In this document: positions 11,049-20,844 of the stretch, in pieces
How the letters are laid out: every line of letters begins with the position of its first letter
Numbering within the stretch: the stretch's first letter is position 1
From: Iris pallida
Taxonomy: Eukaryota; Streptophyta; Magnoliopsida; Asparagales; Iridaceae
Direction of reading: 5' to 3'
Assembly (NCBI GenBank): GCA_029216955.1
Contig: JANAVB010015600.1
Coordinates: 37,508,153-37,572,152, forward strand
DNA length: 64,000 nucleotides
Made by a program: the position numbers and the translations under genes
Notes under the pieces: model-generated
Database searches by the model: none
The model's input: the letters and a program-made list of their open reading frames with translations, nothing else
What the model was told of the DNA's origin: nothing

Positions 11049-11709
11049 ATGGCTCCCAAGAAGACTGTTGCGACGAAGGGTAAGAAGGCGGCATCTTCGT
11101 CGGCTGCGGCACCCGAAGCTCACTTCGACGTTTGTCCTGCTGTTAAGGGTAAGGATTTGGGAAAGTCATATTCTTCGAAAACCTAACGACGGGTCTGTTG
11201 CATGCTTTATGCACAAGCCTTTAATGCAAACTGTTTCGAGTTTTATGGGCTGCATACATGTTCCATAACTGAGCCGCATAGGGGTATACCCCATGTTCGA
11301 GCCGTATGGGAGTTGTCTTAGTGGGCCGCATGAGCACTTCGTAAATCGAATCACATAATGACCTGTCGATCAGATCCGCATGAGTCCCCTGCGCAAGGCT
11401 CTGACCATTTTTTGACTTTGTTTCTTTTTATCTTTGATTCTTGCAGCAACCCTGTCGAAGGCTGAGATCATTATGAAGAAAGAGTTGCTGCCCCCTTCCA
11501 AACAAGAATCATCGCTTGTTAAGGAGGAGGTAACACCAGAAGTGGAGGAACAGAAAGGAGAGCTGGTGCCCATTGCTGTAAAGGAGTCCCAGTTTGACGG
11601 CAGTAGTACTGGGAGTTTTGATCCTCCTATTTCGGACGAGGATCTTGCTCAAGTACATCCTTCATATGCAAAATGGTTGAGGGATTGGTATATGCGTCCC
11701 CGCAACTAG
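11049..11709 (+). CDS. Antisense passenger gene of B (two exons, short acidic protein)
   Basis: Exon 1 is 11049-11148 (MAPKKTVATKGKKAASSSAA..., basic and serine/alanine rich). The intron at 11149-11446 has GT..AG borders (GGTAAGG donor, TTGCAG acceptor). Exon 2 is 11447-11709. The phase is preserved across the junction. The product of about 120 residues has an acidic, glutamate-rich middle and ends PSYAKWLRDWYMRPRN. A has a homologue with the same exon 1, the same intron phase and the same WLR.WYMR ending, and C shares exon 1. The gene lies between PPT and tandem repeats, opposite in direction to gag-pol; extra sense or antisense ORFs are known from Tat elements. The function is unknown. The intron carries GCCGCAT motifs. 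The frame looks intact here, but expression is not shown. Confidence 0.75.
11249..11381 (+). repeat. GCCGCAT motifs in the intron of the B antisense gene
   Basis: GCTGCAT, GCCGCAT, GCCGTAT, GCCGCAT and TCCGCAT start at 11249, 11273, 11301, 11325 and 11375. The spacings are 24, 28, 24 and 50, that is one or two steps of about 25 bp. Confidence 0.75.
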
Positions 11710-11919
11710 GATTCGTGGGCTCTCACAAATGTCCGTCTTTGTTTTGATACTTTTGTCTGTCTTTAGCTGCGGTTTATGTCTTGCTTATTTTGGACATCGA
11801 TGTAATCTCTTTCCCTTCTTGTCTGAATGAAGTAATAGAGAACTTTTCTGGCTTGCTCATGAGACGTAGTCATATGAATGTCACCGATTTTGAACGGAAT
11901 ACATTCGCTCTGTTCTTTG

Positions 11920-12885
11920 CTTGTAGTAGTTGTCCCAATGGGAGACTTTTTGTGGACCTATTATCCTTGGCATACCCTGGTTCTGGATACGGATAATAAG
12001 TCGGGAGAGAACCAACATATTTACTCAGAGGTAATGAGGACATGGCAAATATGAGGGTTTCTTCGATGGAGCCTTCCCACTCAGAGGTAATGAGGACATG
12101 GAGGATATTTGTGGTCAACAGAGGACATTCGTGGACCTATTATCCTTGGCGTACCCTAGAATTTTTTTTGTACAAATAATAAGTCGAGGGAGAACCAACA
12201 TATTTACTTAGAGGTAATGAGGACATGGAAAATATGAGGGTTTCTTCGATGGAGCCTTCCCACTCAGAGGTAATGAGGATATGGCAGGAGTGAGCTCCAT
12301 GAAGGGGTACATAGGACGACTCAGAGGTAATGAGGACATGGAAGTTCTATGTAGAGGGGTGATTTGTTTTTGGCCGAAATGAAACGACTCAGAGGTAATA
12401 TCGACGTGGTCGTTTTGGAAATTTTGTGGATCTGTTACCGTTTTTGTGCACTAAAAGTGCGGGTAGTGGATCGTGAGGGAGGAGCTCTTTCAGAGAAATA
12501 AGTTCAGAGGTATGGTCATACTTGACTTACTATCTGAAAGAGTGACCGGAATGTAAGTTCAGAGGCACCTGCGAGTACATAACTCGATGATCTGGGAGAG
12601 TTGGAGTCGGCATGTGAGTTCAGTGGTACGGAAGAATACATGACTCGGCGATCTGGAATTTGGAGAATGTGAGTTCAGCGGTACCGGAGGGTACATAACT
12701 CGGTAATCTAGAATTTAGAGAATGTGAGTTCAGCGGTACCGGAGGGTACATAACTCAGCAATCTGGGATTTTGTGAATGTGAGTTCAGTGGTACCGGCGG
12801 GTACATAACTCAATAATCCGGAATTGGGAATATGAGTTCAGCGGTACCGGCGGGTACATAACTCAATAATCTGGAATTCAAAGAA
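11920..12885 (-). repeat. Tandem-repeat tract of B between pol and the antisense gene
   Basis: There are two related unit types. From about 12500 to 12880 a unit of about 55 bp recurs (GAGTTCAGCGGTACCGG..GGGTACATAACTC; starts near 12613, 12667, 12722, 12777, 12829). From about 11920 to 12420 longer units carry CTCAGAGGTAATGAGGACATGG. Both types share a CAGAGGTA-like core. A (23035-23880) and C (37735-38790) have the same tract in the same place. Amplified tandem repeats here are a known feature of Tat/Retand elements. The 200 bp after the antisense stop (11710-11920) show nothing recognisable. Confidence 0.85.
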
Positions 12886-12891
12886 TGTCGT

Positions 12892-13016
12892 TTAGACATA
12901 ATATTTCTTCAGGAACTTGCTGTTGACGGGCAACATGAGCAAGTCTCCGTTTTGTTTTGCGAGGCGGTAAGCATCGTTGGAGAATACGGCCTCAATGATA
13001 AATGGACCTTCCCATT
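12892..13016 (-). pseudogene. Integrase C-terminal end of B pol
   Basis: The last codons KFLKKYYV and the TAA stop (minus strand) match the pol ends of A (23013) and C (38797). The fragment stops at 13016, where element A inserted; the preceding codons continue after A at 26404. The junction is exact, since CCATT is duplicated at 13012-13016 and 26399-26403. Only about 41 residues are encoded here. Confidence 0.9.
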
Positions 13017-13049
13017 TGTAGAAGCATGGAAAATACTAGAGAAAGACCC

Positions 13050-13608
13050 ATGCGGCTCAGAAAACGCATGCGGCTCAGGGAGTCATGCGGCATAAGGAGC
13101 TATGCGGCCGGAGGCATTCCATGCGGCTCAGAAGACATGTGGCATGACAGTGCTCCCCTCCGATCCATGCTGCATTAATTGCTTTGACGGCTGACCCCTC
13201 TGAAAAGTTGACAGACCTGACACCAAAGCAGGTAATTATGACTCTGTCATGATGATGAATCTTTAGGGAAGAGACAGAAATCTCTGACACGATCCCCCGA
13301 GAGTAACAAAATGCCACGTGGCCCTGCCACGTGGGTGTGCTTATGCGGCTCGAGGTGAAGACTTCCCATGCGGTTCAGAGTGAAGCTGTCCCATACGGCT
13401 CGAGTGGAATCATCCCTATGCGGCTCAAGAAGATCATGCCCATGCGGCTCAAGCAGACACACCATTATGCGGTCCATGCTGCTCATCATATGGTTCAGAA
13501 GTCTGAAGGAGGGGGCCACTGCCCAGACAGCCCTGACACGTGTACCAAGTCTTATGCGGCCCAAAATTCATGCGGCCCAAATCTCATGCGGCCCAATCTG
13601 CATGCGGT
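13050..13608 (+). repeat. Three phased ATGCGGC clusters in the LTR of A
   Basis: Cluster 1 starts at 13050, 13068, 13085, 13102 and 13121 (spacing 17-19). Cluster 2 starts at 13343, 13368, 13393, 13418, 13442 and 13467 (25, 25, 25, 24, 25), with degraded copies at 13476 and 13488. Cluster 3 starts at 13554, 13570, 13586 and 13602 (exactly 16 each). All copies lie on the element's sense strand, usually as ATGCGGCTCA or ATGCGGCCCA. The 3' LTR repeats the arrangement with point changes. Confidence 0.9.
13315..13333. promoter_or_regulatory. Tandem G-box pair in the LTR of A
   Basis: TGCCACGTGG occurs twice, 13 bp apart (CACGTG at 13315 and 13328). The same pair exists in the 3' LTR and, with the same 13-bp spacing, in the 3' LTR of C (30601 and 30614). 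CACGTG is the core of plant G-box/ABRE sites bound by bZIP and bHLH factors, so a role in LTR promoter control is plausible but inferred. Confidence 0.6.
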
Positions 13609-14360
13609 TCCAGTCTCACCATTAGCTCTCAGGACACATGTCCTCAGCCGATCAATCTCCCAGATTTATGGCAATCCAAGATCGGGTCGAATCCCAATGA
13701 TCTGGGGCACGTGGCAGGAGAATAAATTTGATTTATTCGCAGATATTAGAGAATCATTATAAGGAAGATTTATGCCAATCAGCATTAATTGCTAATGGGG
13801 ATTTGGTGTAATCTACCCTTAATGGTTCTGATTCGTCACAATCAGAAACGAACGGCCTGGATTGATCAATCCCCAGGCCACCGCCATCTCCCAGAGCTAA
13901 TCATTGGCAACCCTAGTGATCACATCCCACTATTATAATTAGCAAGGTGCCATTCCCTTGTAAGATATAGAGAGATATACAAAAAAAAGAAAAAAACCAG
14001 AGAAGAATACGTATACACAGAGAGACTTCCTCCATAGTCAGAGAGAGAATATACACAGAGAGAGAGAAGCCAGGAGAGCAATCAGATAGATAGCAAGAAG
14101 GCATTTCTTCGTCAACGACCAAGCAGATCTTCCCCGAGTCAAGGCTGCGTACCGATCGTCCAAGGAGTAAGGCAGAGCGGCCGTCGCTTTTCCGAGCCTC
14201 TATCGTCACCCTCCAGAATCTAAAATAAACAATCGTACTTAGACTGCTGTACCTAGGTTTTCGTCCCTAGGCTTTCTTTGTACGAGCGAGTTTGTATTGT
14301 GAGTCTAAGTTCAGTCCTCCGATAATTGTTCTGTACTTTTACAATCAATGGCAAACACGA

Positions 14361-14378
14361 TGGCGACTCTGCTGGGGA
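14361..14378 (+). other. Primer binding site of A (tRNA-Arg type)
   Basis: TGGCGACTCTGCTGGGGA begins three bases after the LTR end. It is complementary to the 3' end of plant tRNA-Arg(ACG) with CCA, with one mismatch as I recall that tRNA. B has the same 18 bases (58175-58192), and C differs at one position (47385-47402). The site is also translated as part of gag (MATLLGT). Confidence 0.8.
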
Positions 14379-14754
14379 CTAACTTCTCCACGGCTGAGGA
14401 GTTGGTGATGCAATCGGACGCAGCCAAACTTGGCTCTATACAACAGAAGATGGTCGTACGCTTTGACCAACAGGCGTTCGAAGAGATGCTTTCTGAAGGT
14501 AGCACTGGCCCGGTCCAGAAGCGCACCCGCACCATAAAGGCTCGCAAAGAGTGGAGGCCAAAATCATTTGCTCCTCCGCAAGCCCTTGATGGGGTGCTCT
14601 CTATTGCTCAAGATGGCGAGAAAGACTCCCCTGCGGCCCCACTTCAGACCGTAGACAACTCTGCTGTCCCCAAGTCCGGCAGAAGAAAACACTATGATAC
14701 TGGACTTGCAGGGGCAAAGAGGAACTCTACGCGATCCGAGCCGCTGAGGAGTAT

Positions 14755-15060
14755 TAGCCGCAGGGAGAAAGCCCATGCGGCTACAACCGCCGACCGCATA
14801 AAGAAAACTCATACGGCCACATCTGTCAGCCGCATAACTTATGCGGCTACAGTTGCCAACCGCACGGATGAGACTCATGCAGCTATTAAAGTCAATCGCT
14901 TGTAGAAAACCCATGCGGCCACAGATGCCAACCGCATGCGGTCAGCCTGCACGGTCGTGACTCCTAGCCGCATAAAGACTCATCCTACAACAAAAGACAG
15001 CCGCATGCAGACAGCCTGCACGGTACCCAATGCTAGCCGCATAGCATCCGTCCCACGCTT
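14755..15060 (+). repeat. 36-bp coding repeats with alternating inverted GCCGCAT motifs (gag of A)
   Basis: ATGCGGCT and AGCCGCAT alternate along the gag coding strand, in step with a protein repeat of about 12 residues (HAAT...[SN]R[MI]KK). One pair near 14830 forms an almost contiguous palindrome (AGCCGCATAA, one base, TTATGCGGCT). Others leave loops of about 9-13 bases. B (57550-57790) and C (46825-46990) have the same design with different spacers, so the motif is kept while its surroundings diverge. Confidence 0.85.
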
Positions 15061-17754
15061 CTCTCGATCAGTCTTCGACCGGCTTTCATGCGGTCCTGAC
15101 TCTGATCATTCTCTGGATGATAATCCAGACTCTGTGGTATTCGACTTAGACTCTTCCTATTACGCACCCACAAGTGCTAAAAGGAGGAAGTCTAGGGCAG
15201 CGCGGGCTCATCAAGTCCAGACGACTGCCCCAACCTCTGACTATCGGGGCGTCCCGCAGATTATCACGCGGGCCTCTGATGGAAAGTTGTATAAAACTAC
15301 TCAAGTTCGGCCCCCGGTGGCAAACAGACAAAGTGGTTCCTCTGACCTGCGTGAGGTTATCCTCCATAAATGCAAGGAAAGAGAAGGAGCTTCGGGGTGT
15401 AAAGAGCCCTCACACGGACATCAATGCACCCAGATCATCGTCAACTGCTGTTGCAGCAACGCGGCGGTGACGGAAGACCGACCATCCGTCTTCCAAATAC
15501 TACATCACCCGAGCTCAGAAGACGAGGCACCTCCTGTTGTCTCCTGCAAGTCCGCGCAGAAAGTTCTCGCCAAGGGAAGAGGGAAGAAAACGAGCATCTC
15601 CAGCCCAAAGGTGTCAACTACTGCAGCTAAGAAACCGTCGTCTAAAGGGTTATCCTCCACTGGAGTATTTCAACACACCCGTTCGAAGACGAAAACTGCT
15701 GCAGTAGGAAGTTCATCGTCTGCAACATTGGGGGTCGTCGGAACTGGGGGTAGCACTCCTCCAAACATCCACGACAATCTGACATTCCAGGAATACGGAC
15801 TGGAGGAAACAAATCCTCCGACGGATACAACAGATACCGACGTCCCCAAGGACATCCTAGACGAAGCAAGCTCCGAAGCTGGGGGTAGTGTTCCTTCCGA
15901 TTCCGAACCTGAAGAGAACATCCCCACATATCCTGATGATTTCTCGATGCACGGGTACGACTCGGAGGGTACATCCTCCACCACTCCTTCCGTCACTCCT
16001 CATGTGAAGACGGTGTTCATGACAGACAGCAATCAAGGCGGTTCCGGTGATCGCCAGCGCATCGACACTTTGGAGGCCATATTACACGCCTTGGTCAAGT
16101 CTGTAGACGAGATCAAAGCTGTACTTCCTAATCTGCAGGGGGTGACACCTGGCCAGACAAGCACGGGTCCCATAATCAACGTAGATTCAAATTCAGCGGC
16201 ACCGAACCCGGGCAACAATCCTCCCGAGATAACGGCCCCTACCGCGACAGATGAGGCCCGAGAAGTAAGAAGAGAGGTTCAGGAGCTCCGAGCAATGTTC
16301 CATGCCCGAGAAAACTCTCAAGACCTCAGGATACGACAACCATGTCCTGCTGAATGGAGGGATATTCCCTTCCCACCAAGATATAAGCCGTTCAATATCA
16401 ACCCATATGATGGCAAGACTTCAGCAAGTCGGTACATCACTTACTTTGAGGTCACTACCGACCATCTGCCCCATGATGACGCTATCCTCACGCGGTTATT
16501 CATTGGGGCATTGGAAGGAGTCGCCTTCGATTGGTACCGTAACCTGCCGGACAATTGCATCCATTCCTTCGCTGGCTTCAAACGCCTGTTCTTGGAGAGG
16601 TTCTATGAGGTAGGGCAGGACGTCACGATGTCTACCCTCATGGATGTCATTCAAGAAGAGAAAGAGCTGACGAGGTATTACATTGAACGGTTTCGTCAAA
16701 CCGTAATGAAGTTACCATCTGGCAACCCGGACTCTTCCTTGATCGAAATTTGCCAAAAAAGACTACTCCCAACAATTAGTCTCTGGATGGGCGAGAGTCA
16801 ATTCAAGGACTGGAAGGCTTTTATCATTAGTGCTACAAGTGCCGAAGAACGATTAAAGAAGGCTCGCCAACTGGGATTACATATCTCAGAGGGAGAGAAC
16901 AAGGGCAAGCGTCCCAGCACCACCAACGACAATGGGGGTAGCCCCTCCAACAACCGGGACAACAGAGGCAAGCAGGCTATGGTGGCCGATACAGCCCAGA
17001 AGCTTGAGTCACAACCTGCGGACAAACATTGGCCTCAAATCACTTACTCTTTTGAAGACGGTCACGTCAAGCCTATCTTGGACATGCTCATACAAGGAGA
17101 TAGGATTCAGCTTCCTCCACCCAGACGGGAGCCTCGGCCGGCTAATCTGGAGAACCCAAAGTTCTGCCATTACCACCGCTACGTCCACCATGCTACGCAC
17201 GACTGCTACCAACTGAAACGATATATCCAGAACCTCATCGATTCGAATGCTCTGGCCATCGATTTCGAAGAGGTAACCGTGGCAGCCAACATGGTGTCCG
17301 TACAATTCGGCAGCTTCCCTCCAACAGAGACCCAGGACGGGGTTATACCCATCCCTCTGGCAACGATCGAGATTGCTAATCTCCCGCCTGCTCAAGCTGC
17401 TGGTCTAGTACCCCTCACCACATCACGAGGGAAAATCATGTGGGTCCATCCAGACCTAGTCCATGAGGTAACTCAGTCCACTCCATCTTCTAAAAAGAAA
17501 AGTAGAAAAGTCAGATCCTGCCGTACCACCTCAGCAGATGAAGAGGAAGTCACGACCGTTGTTACTCGATCCGGAGTACAATCTCAACCTGTGGCTGAAA
17601 ACTCGACTGATGATCATCCGCCCACTACCACGGATGCTCCGGAACCGGCTCAGCCTTCGACGACCGACAAGCCTAGGCCGAAGGAGACTCGCTTCGACAA
17701 ATCCCTCCGAAAGGAAACATCTCAGGGCTGGAGAGGCCCTACAACTTCGACATC

Positions 17755-19365
17755 TTGGCGCAATTGGCCAATACACCGGCCAAATTGTCCTTATATGAAC
17801 TCCTGAGGCTCTCGAAGGATGTCCGCACAGCTTTGAGCGATGTACTTCAAAATGCCGACGCATACCTGGCTCAGGCTAACCTAACGGGAGAAAATCAGCC
17901 CACAGACCTCCAAGACAGAGCCTGTACGGGAGCAATGCCCAACATCGTCTTCACTCCACAAGACATGCTCATCAAGACTAATCTACACGATCGCCCATTA
18001 TACTACACAGGCTACATCGGCGATATAAAGGTGGACCGGATGCACATTGACCCTGGGTCTTCCATAAGCATCATTCCAAAAGGACTTCTGCATCATCTTC
18101 GCATCCTATTGCATCGCCTGACCCCTACAAACACCGCCATCAGCGGGTTCAATTCGGGCAGGAGCTACCCAATCGGAAAGATCCATCTGAAATATCAGAT
18201 TGGCGATCTCTAATCAGAAGTCACTTGCTACGTCATAGATGTCGACACTTCATACAACATCCTTTTGGGGCGCCCTTGGATACACGATTACATGATCGTG
18301 CCTTCCACGCTACACCAATGCTTCAAATATGTCGACAAGTACGGCTTCGTGAGGACAGAATTTGCTGACATCGATCCTTTCAAAGGGGTCGAATCTTATT
18401 ACTCGGACTCCTGCCTATACGAAAAGTCGAAGAGGCACCTTGAAGGAGGAAATAAATAAACTGATGTTGAAGCAACCACGGGATCAGAAGAACCTCTGAC
18501 AATCCACCTCCTGGCTCGCAAGCCAGGCAATTCCGCACCCCTTACGGCCATGCTGCGTAAGGACGCGATCAGCCTCTCGGCACAGGAAGAGCAGTTGAGA
18601 ATCCGGCTGCAAAGGTCCAGCCAGGTACCGAGACCCACGATAGGGCCACTTACCATCAGATTGCCGAGAGTCGGTCAATCCCAAACAGAGAAGCTCAATC
18701 CCTCCGATAGACCTCTGACGATACGCCTGCCTAAGAAAGGTCGTCACCCCGATGCGAGGTCTGACACTTCAAGCGAACCAGCCACCCCTCGCTCCATATC
18801 AAGTGCCAGACTGGGGGTTGCTAGTCTACCGACAACCCCACGCTCCGCTCCGTCAGTTGAACCTCTGAAGATCAAGCTGACTAGGACGCCCTATCAATCT
18901 TCATTCACACAGGGGGTAGCCGAAGAGGAACCAGAGCTAGCCAAGTATGTGGCTGCCCACACTGACGCTCCCTCCGCAGATGATGTAATCCTTCTAGAAA
19001 AGATACCTTACTTCATCAATAAAGGGTTATCTTTGAACTACACCGAGCTCAATAAGCTATGTACAATGTATGCTATGGAACACGGTATAGGCACTCACCT
19101 ACATACACAGGTGACAAATGTGTACACCGCTATCCAACTTACTCCAGTAGAAGACGCTTACCGAATAATCGAGGGAGGGGACCACCCAATCATCTTCGGC
19201 CGGACGAACAACCCGCATCCCCTCGCCATAGAGGAAGTCGACTTCGGGTCAGATGCTGGAAGACTGCCTCTGTATTTCTATAGCCCTCAATCCAAATATC
19301 TCATGCAGAAACAGGGGTATGATCTAGAGACAATGCCAGGTTTGAACTACGGCACTGGACGATGA
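17755..19365 (+). pseudogene. Protease and linker region of A pol
   Basis: This frame restarts after the gag frameshift with LAQLANTPAKLSLYELLRLSKD. The aspartic protease active site is in KVDRMHIDPGSSISIIPKG near 18030-18085, where the usual D-[ST]-G appears as D-P-G, and the flap/C-terminal block is YNILLGRPWIHDYMIVP near 18255. A region with repeated ..LTIRLPR.. segments (18480-18900) follows, then a helical block (KIPYFINKGLSLNYTELNKL) and YLMQKQGYDLETMPGLNYGTGR. Stops at 18211, 18457 and 19363 correspond to CAA, CAA and CGA codons in B or C, so all three fit C-to-T change. Confidence 0.85.
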
Positions 19366-19371
19366 TTACCT

Positions 19372-20844
19372 TTGAAGACGCCAGCCCCGGCGGGCAAACC
19401 ACGGAACTACTATAACAAAACTCGATGCGGTTTAGGGTATGTAACGCCTACTACGACCCCTGAAAGCTCAGATGAAGAATGCGACTGGCAGTCACATTCA
19501 ACCGGATCACCGACTTCCGACTCAGATACCAGCATCGGAGATGTGTTCAGACAAGTCATGTCAGTCAACATGGCATTCGTCGACGCTTACGAGGAAGATG
19601 AAGACATCCCCGAAATCCTTGAGCTAGAGCCATGGGCCCAGCAATTAGATGCACAATGGAAAAAGCAGTTCGAACTGAGAGAACCTCCTACTGAAGATGA
19701 GGTCATACAAGTGGATCTCGGCAGCAAATCTTCTCCAAAACCGATCTTTATCAGTAAAAGCCTAATTGACGAAGAACGAGAGTCGCTGTTAGAACTTGTC
19801 AGAGAATACAATGATGTGTTTGCCTGGAGCTATGAAGACATGTCGGGGTTAAATCCTGACATCGCTCTCCACAAACTCAATAAACGGCCAGATGCAAAGC
19901 CAGTCAAGCAGCAACAACGACGCTTCCGCCCAGGCGTCATGGACGCGATCGAAGCCGAAGTCAACAAGCTAATAGCCAGCGGCTTCATTCGTGAAGAGCA
20001 CCATCCTGATTGGGTCGCCAATATAGTACCCGTCCTCAAAAAGAATGGAAAGATTCGAATCTGCATCGACTTCCGCAACCTGAACAAGGCATGCCCCAAA
20101 GATGAATTTCCCCTTCCTATCACAGACATCATGATCGACAATACATGCGGCTTTGAACGTATGTCATTCATGGATGGATTCTCGGGGTACAATCAAATCA
20201 AGATGTCTCCCGACGACGAAAAGCACACCTCATTCCGAACCCCGATTGGCACATACTGCTACACAGTCATGCCATTCGGTCTAAAGAATGCTGGCGCTAC
20301 ATATCAGCGAGCCATGAGTATCATTTTCAGAGAACATTTGTGCAAGACAGTGGAATGCTATGTCCACGACATCGCCGTCAAGAGTCGCCGTAAGGAAGAT
20401 CATCTGTAAGACCTGAGAACGGTGTTCAACTTAATGCGAGCCCACAATCTGAAGATGAACCCTACAAAATCGTTCTTGGGCATATCCAGCGGGAAGTTCT
20501 TGGGCTTCATCATCACTACACGGGGTATCCATGTAGACCCCGAGAAAACGAGGGCAATCATGGAGATGGGTCCCCCGAGAAATCTCCGTGAACTTAGAGG
20601 CCTCCAAGGGAGGCTAGCTTATATCAGGAGGTTCATTTCCAACCTCTCCGGGCGATGCCGACCGTTCACCCACCTCATGAAGAAGGGAGTCTTATTCGTA
20701 TGGGACGAGGAATGCCAGCGTGCTTTCGATGACATCAAAGAATATTTATCAAATCCTCCAGTCCTGGTGGCCCCGGTCCCTGGAAAACCATTCCTGCTCT
20801 ATGTACGAGCAATGGAACACTCCCTCGGTGCCCTGCTGGCATAA
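19372..20844 (+). pseudogene. Reverse transcriptase and first RNase H (N-part) of A
   Basis: Same frame as the previous block. RT motifs in order are VLKKNGKIRICIDFRNLN near 20030, FPLPITDIMID near 20107, FMDGFSGYNQIKM near 20168, VMPFGLKNAGATYQRAM near 20267, then the catalytic box. That box reads YVHD at 20359-20370 instead of the YVDD kept in B and C, so one catalytic Asp is lost. The connection domain (FLGFIITTRGIHVDPEKTRAI) and the start of gypsy-type RNase H (KPFLLYVRAMEHSLGALLA) follow. Stops at 20407 and 20842 replace Gln codons of B and C. Confidence 0.9.

Larger units (their letters stand above)
13017..14357 (+). repeat. 5' LTR of A
   Basis: It starts TGTAGAAGCATGG and ends GGCAAACA, three bases before the PBS. 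It contains about 17 ATGCGGC-type motifs in three clusters, a tandem pair of G-boxes at 13315 and 13328, and a CT/GA-rich stretch after the TATA position. The TATA site reads TATAATTAG at 13934, while the 3' LTR keeps TATAAATAG at 25974, so the 5' promoter is probably weakened. The long ORFs on both strands here (for example 13331-13762) are also present in the other LTR and have no gene-like features. The start codon of gag (14348) lies within the last 10 bp of the LTR. Confidence 0.93.
14348..17806 (+). pseudogene. Gag of A, with long N-terminal extension
   Basis: The ATG at 14348 lies in the LTR tail, and a second in-frame ATG (14360) overlaps the PBS. The N-terminal third carries a 12-residue repeat of the type HAAT..SRMKK (about 14755-15060), encoded by alternating ATGCGGCT and AGCCGCAT. 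A serine/proline- and acid-rich linker follows to about 16300. The retrotransposon gag domain spans about 16350-16880 (WRDIPFPPRYKPFNINPYDG, FDWYRNLP, FKRLFLERFYEVGQ). At 17164-17205 a zinc-knuckle-like motif has C-x2-H-x4-H-x4-C spacing, with His replacing the usual second Cys. One stop is at 14903. A single-base deletion near 17720 shifts the frame relative to C, so this ORF ends out of frame at 17806. Confidence 0.88.

Noticed and set aside
13331..13762. ORF of 143 codons, repeated at 25371-25802
   Set aside because: Both copies lie in the LTRs of A, overlap ORFs on the other strand, and consist of motif repeats. Duplication is explained by the LTR pair.
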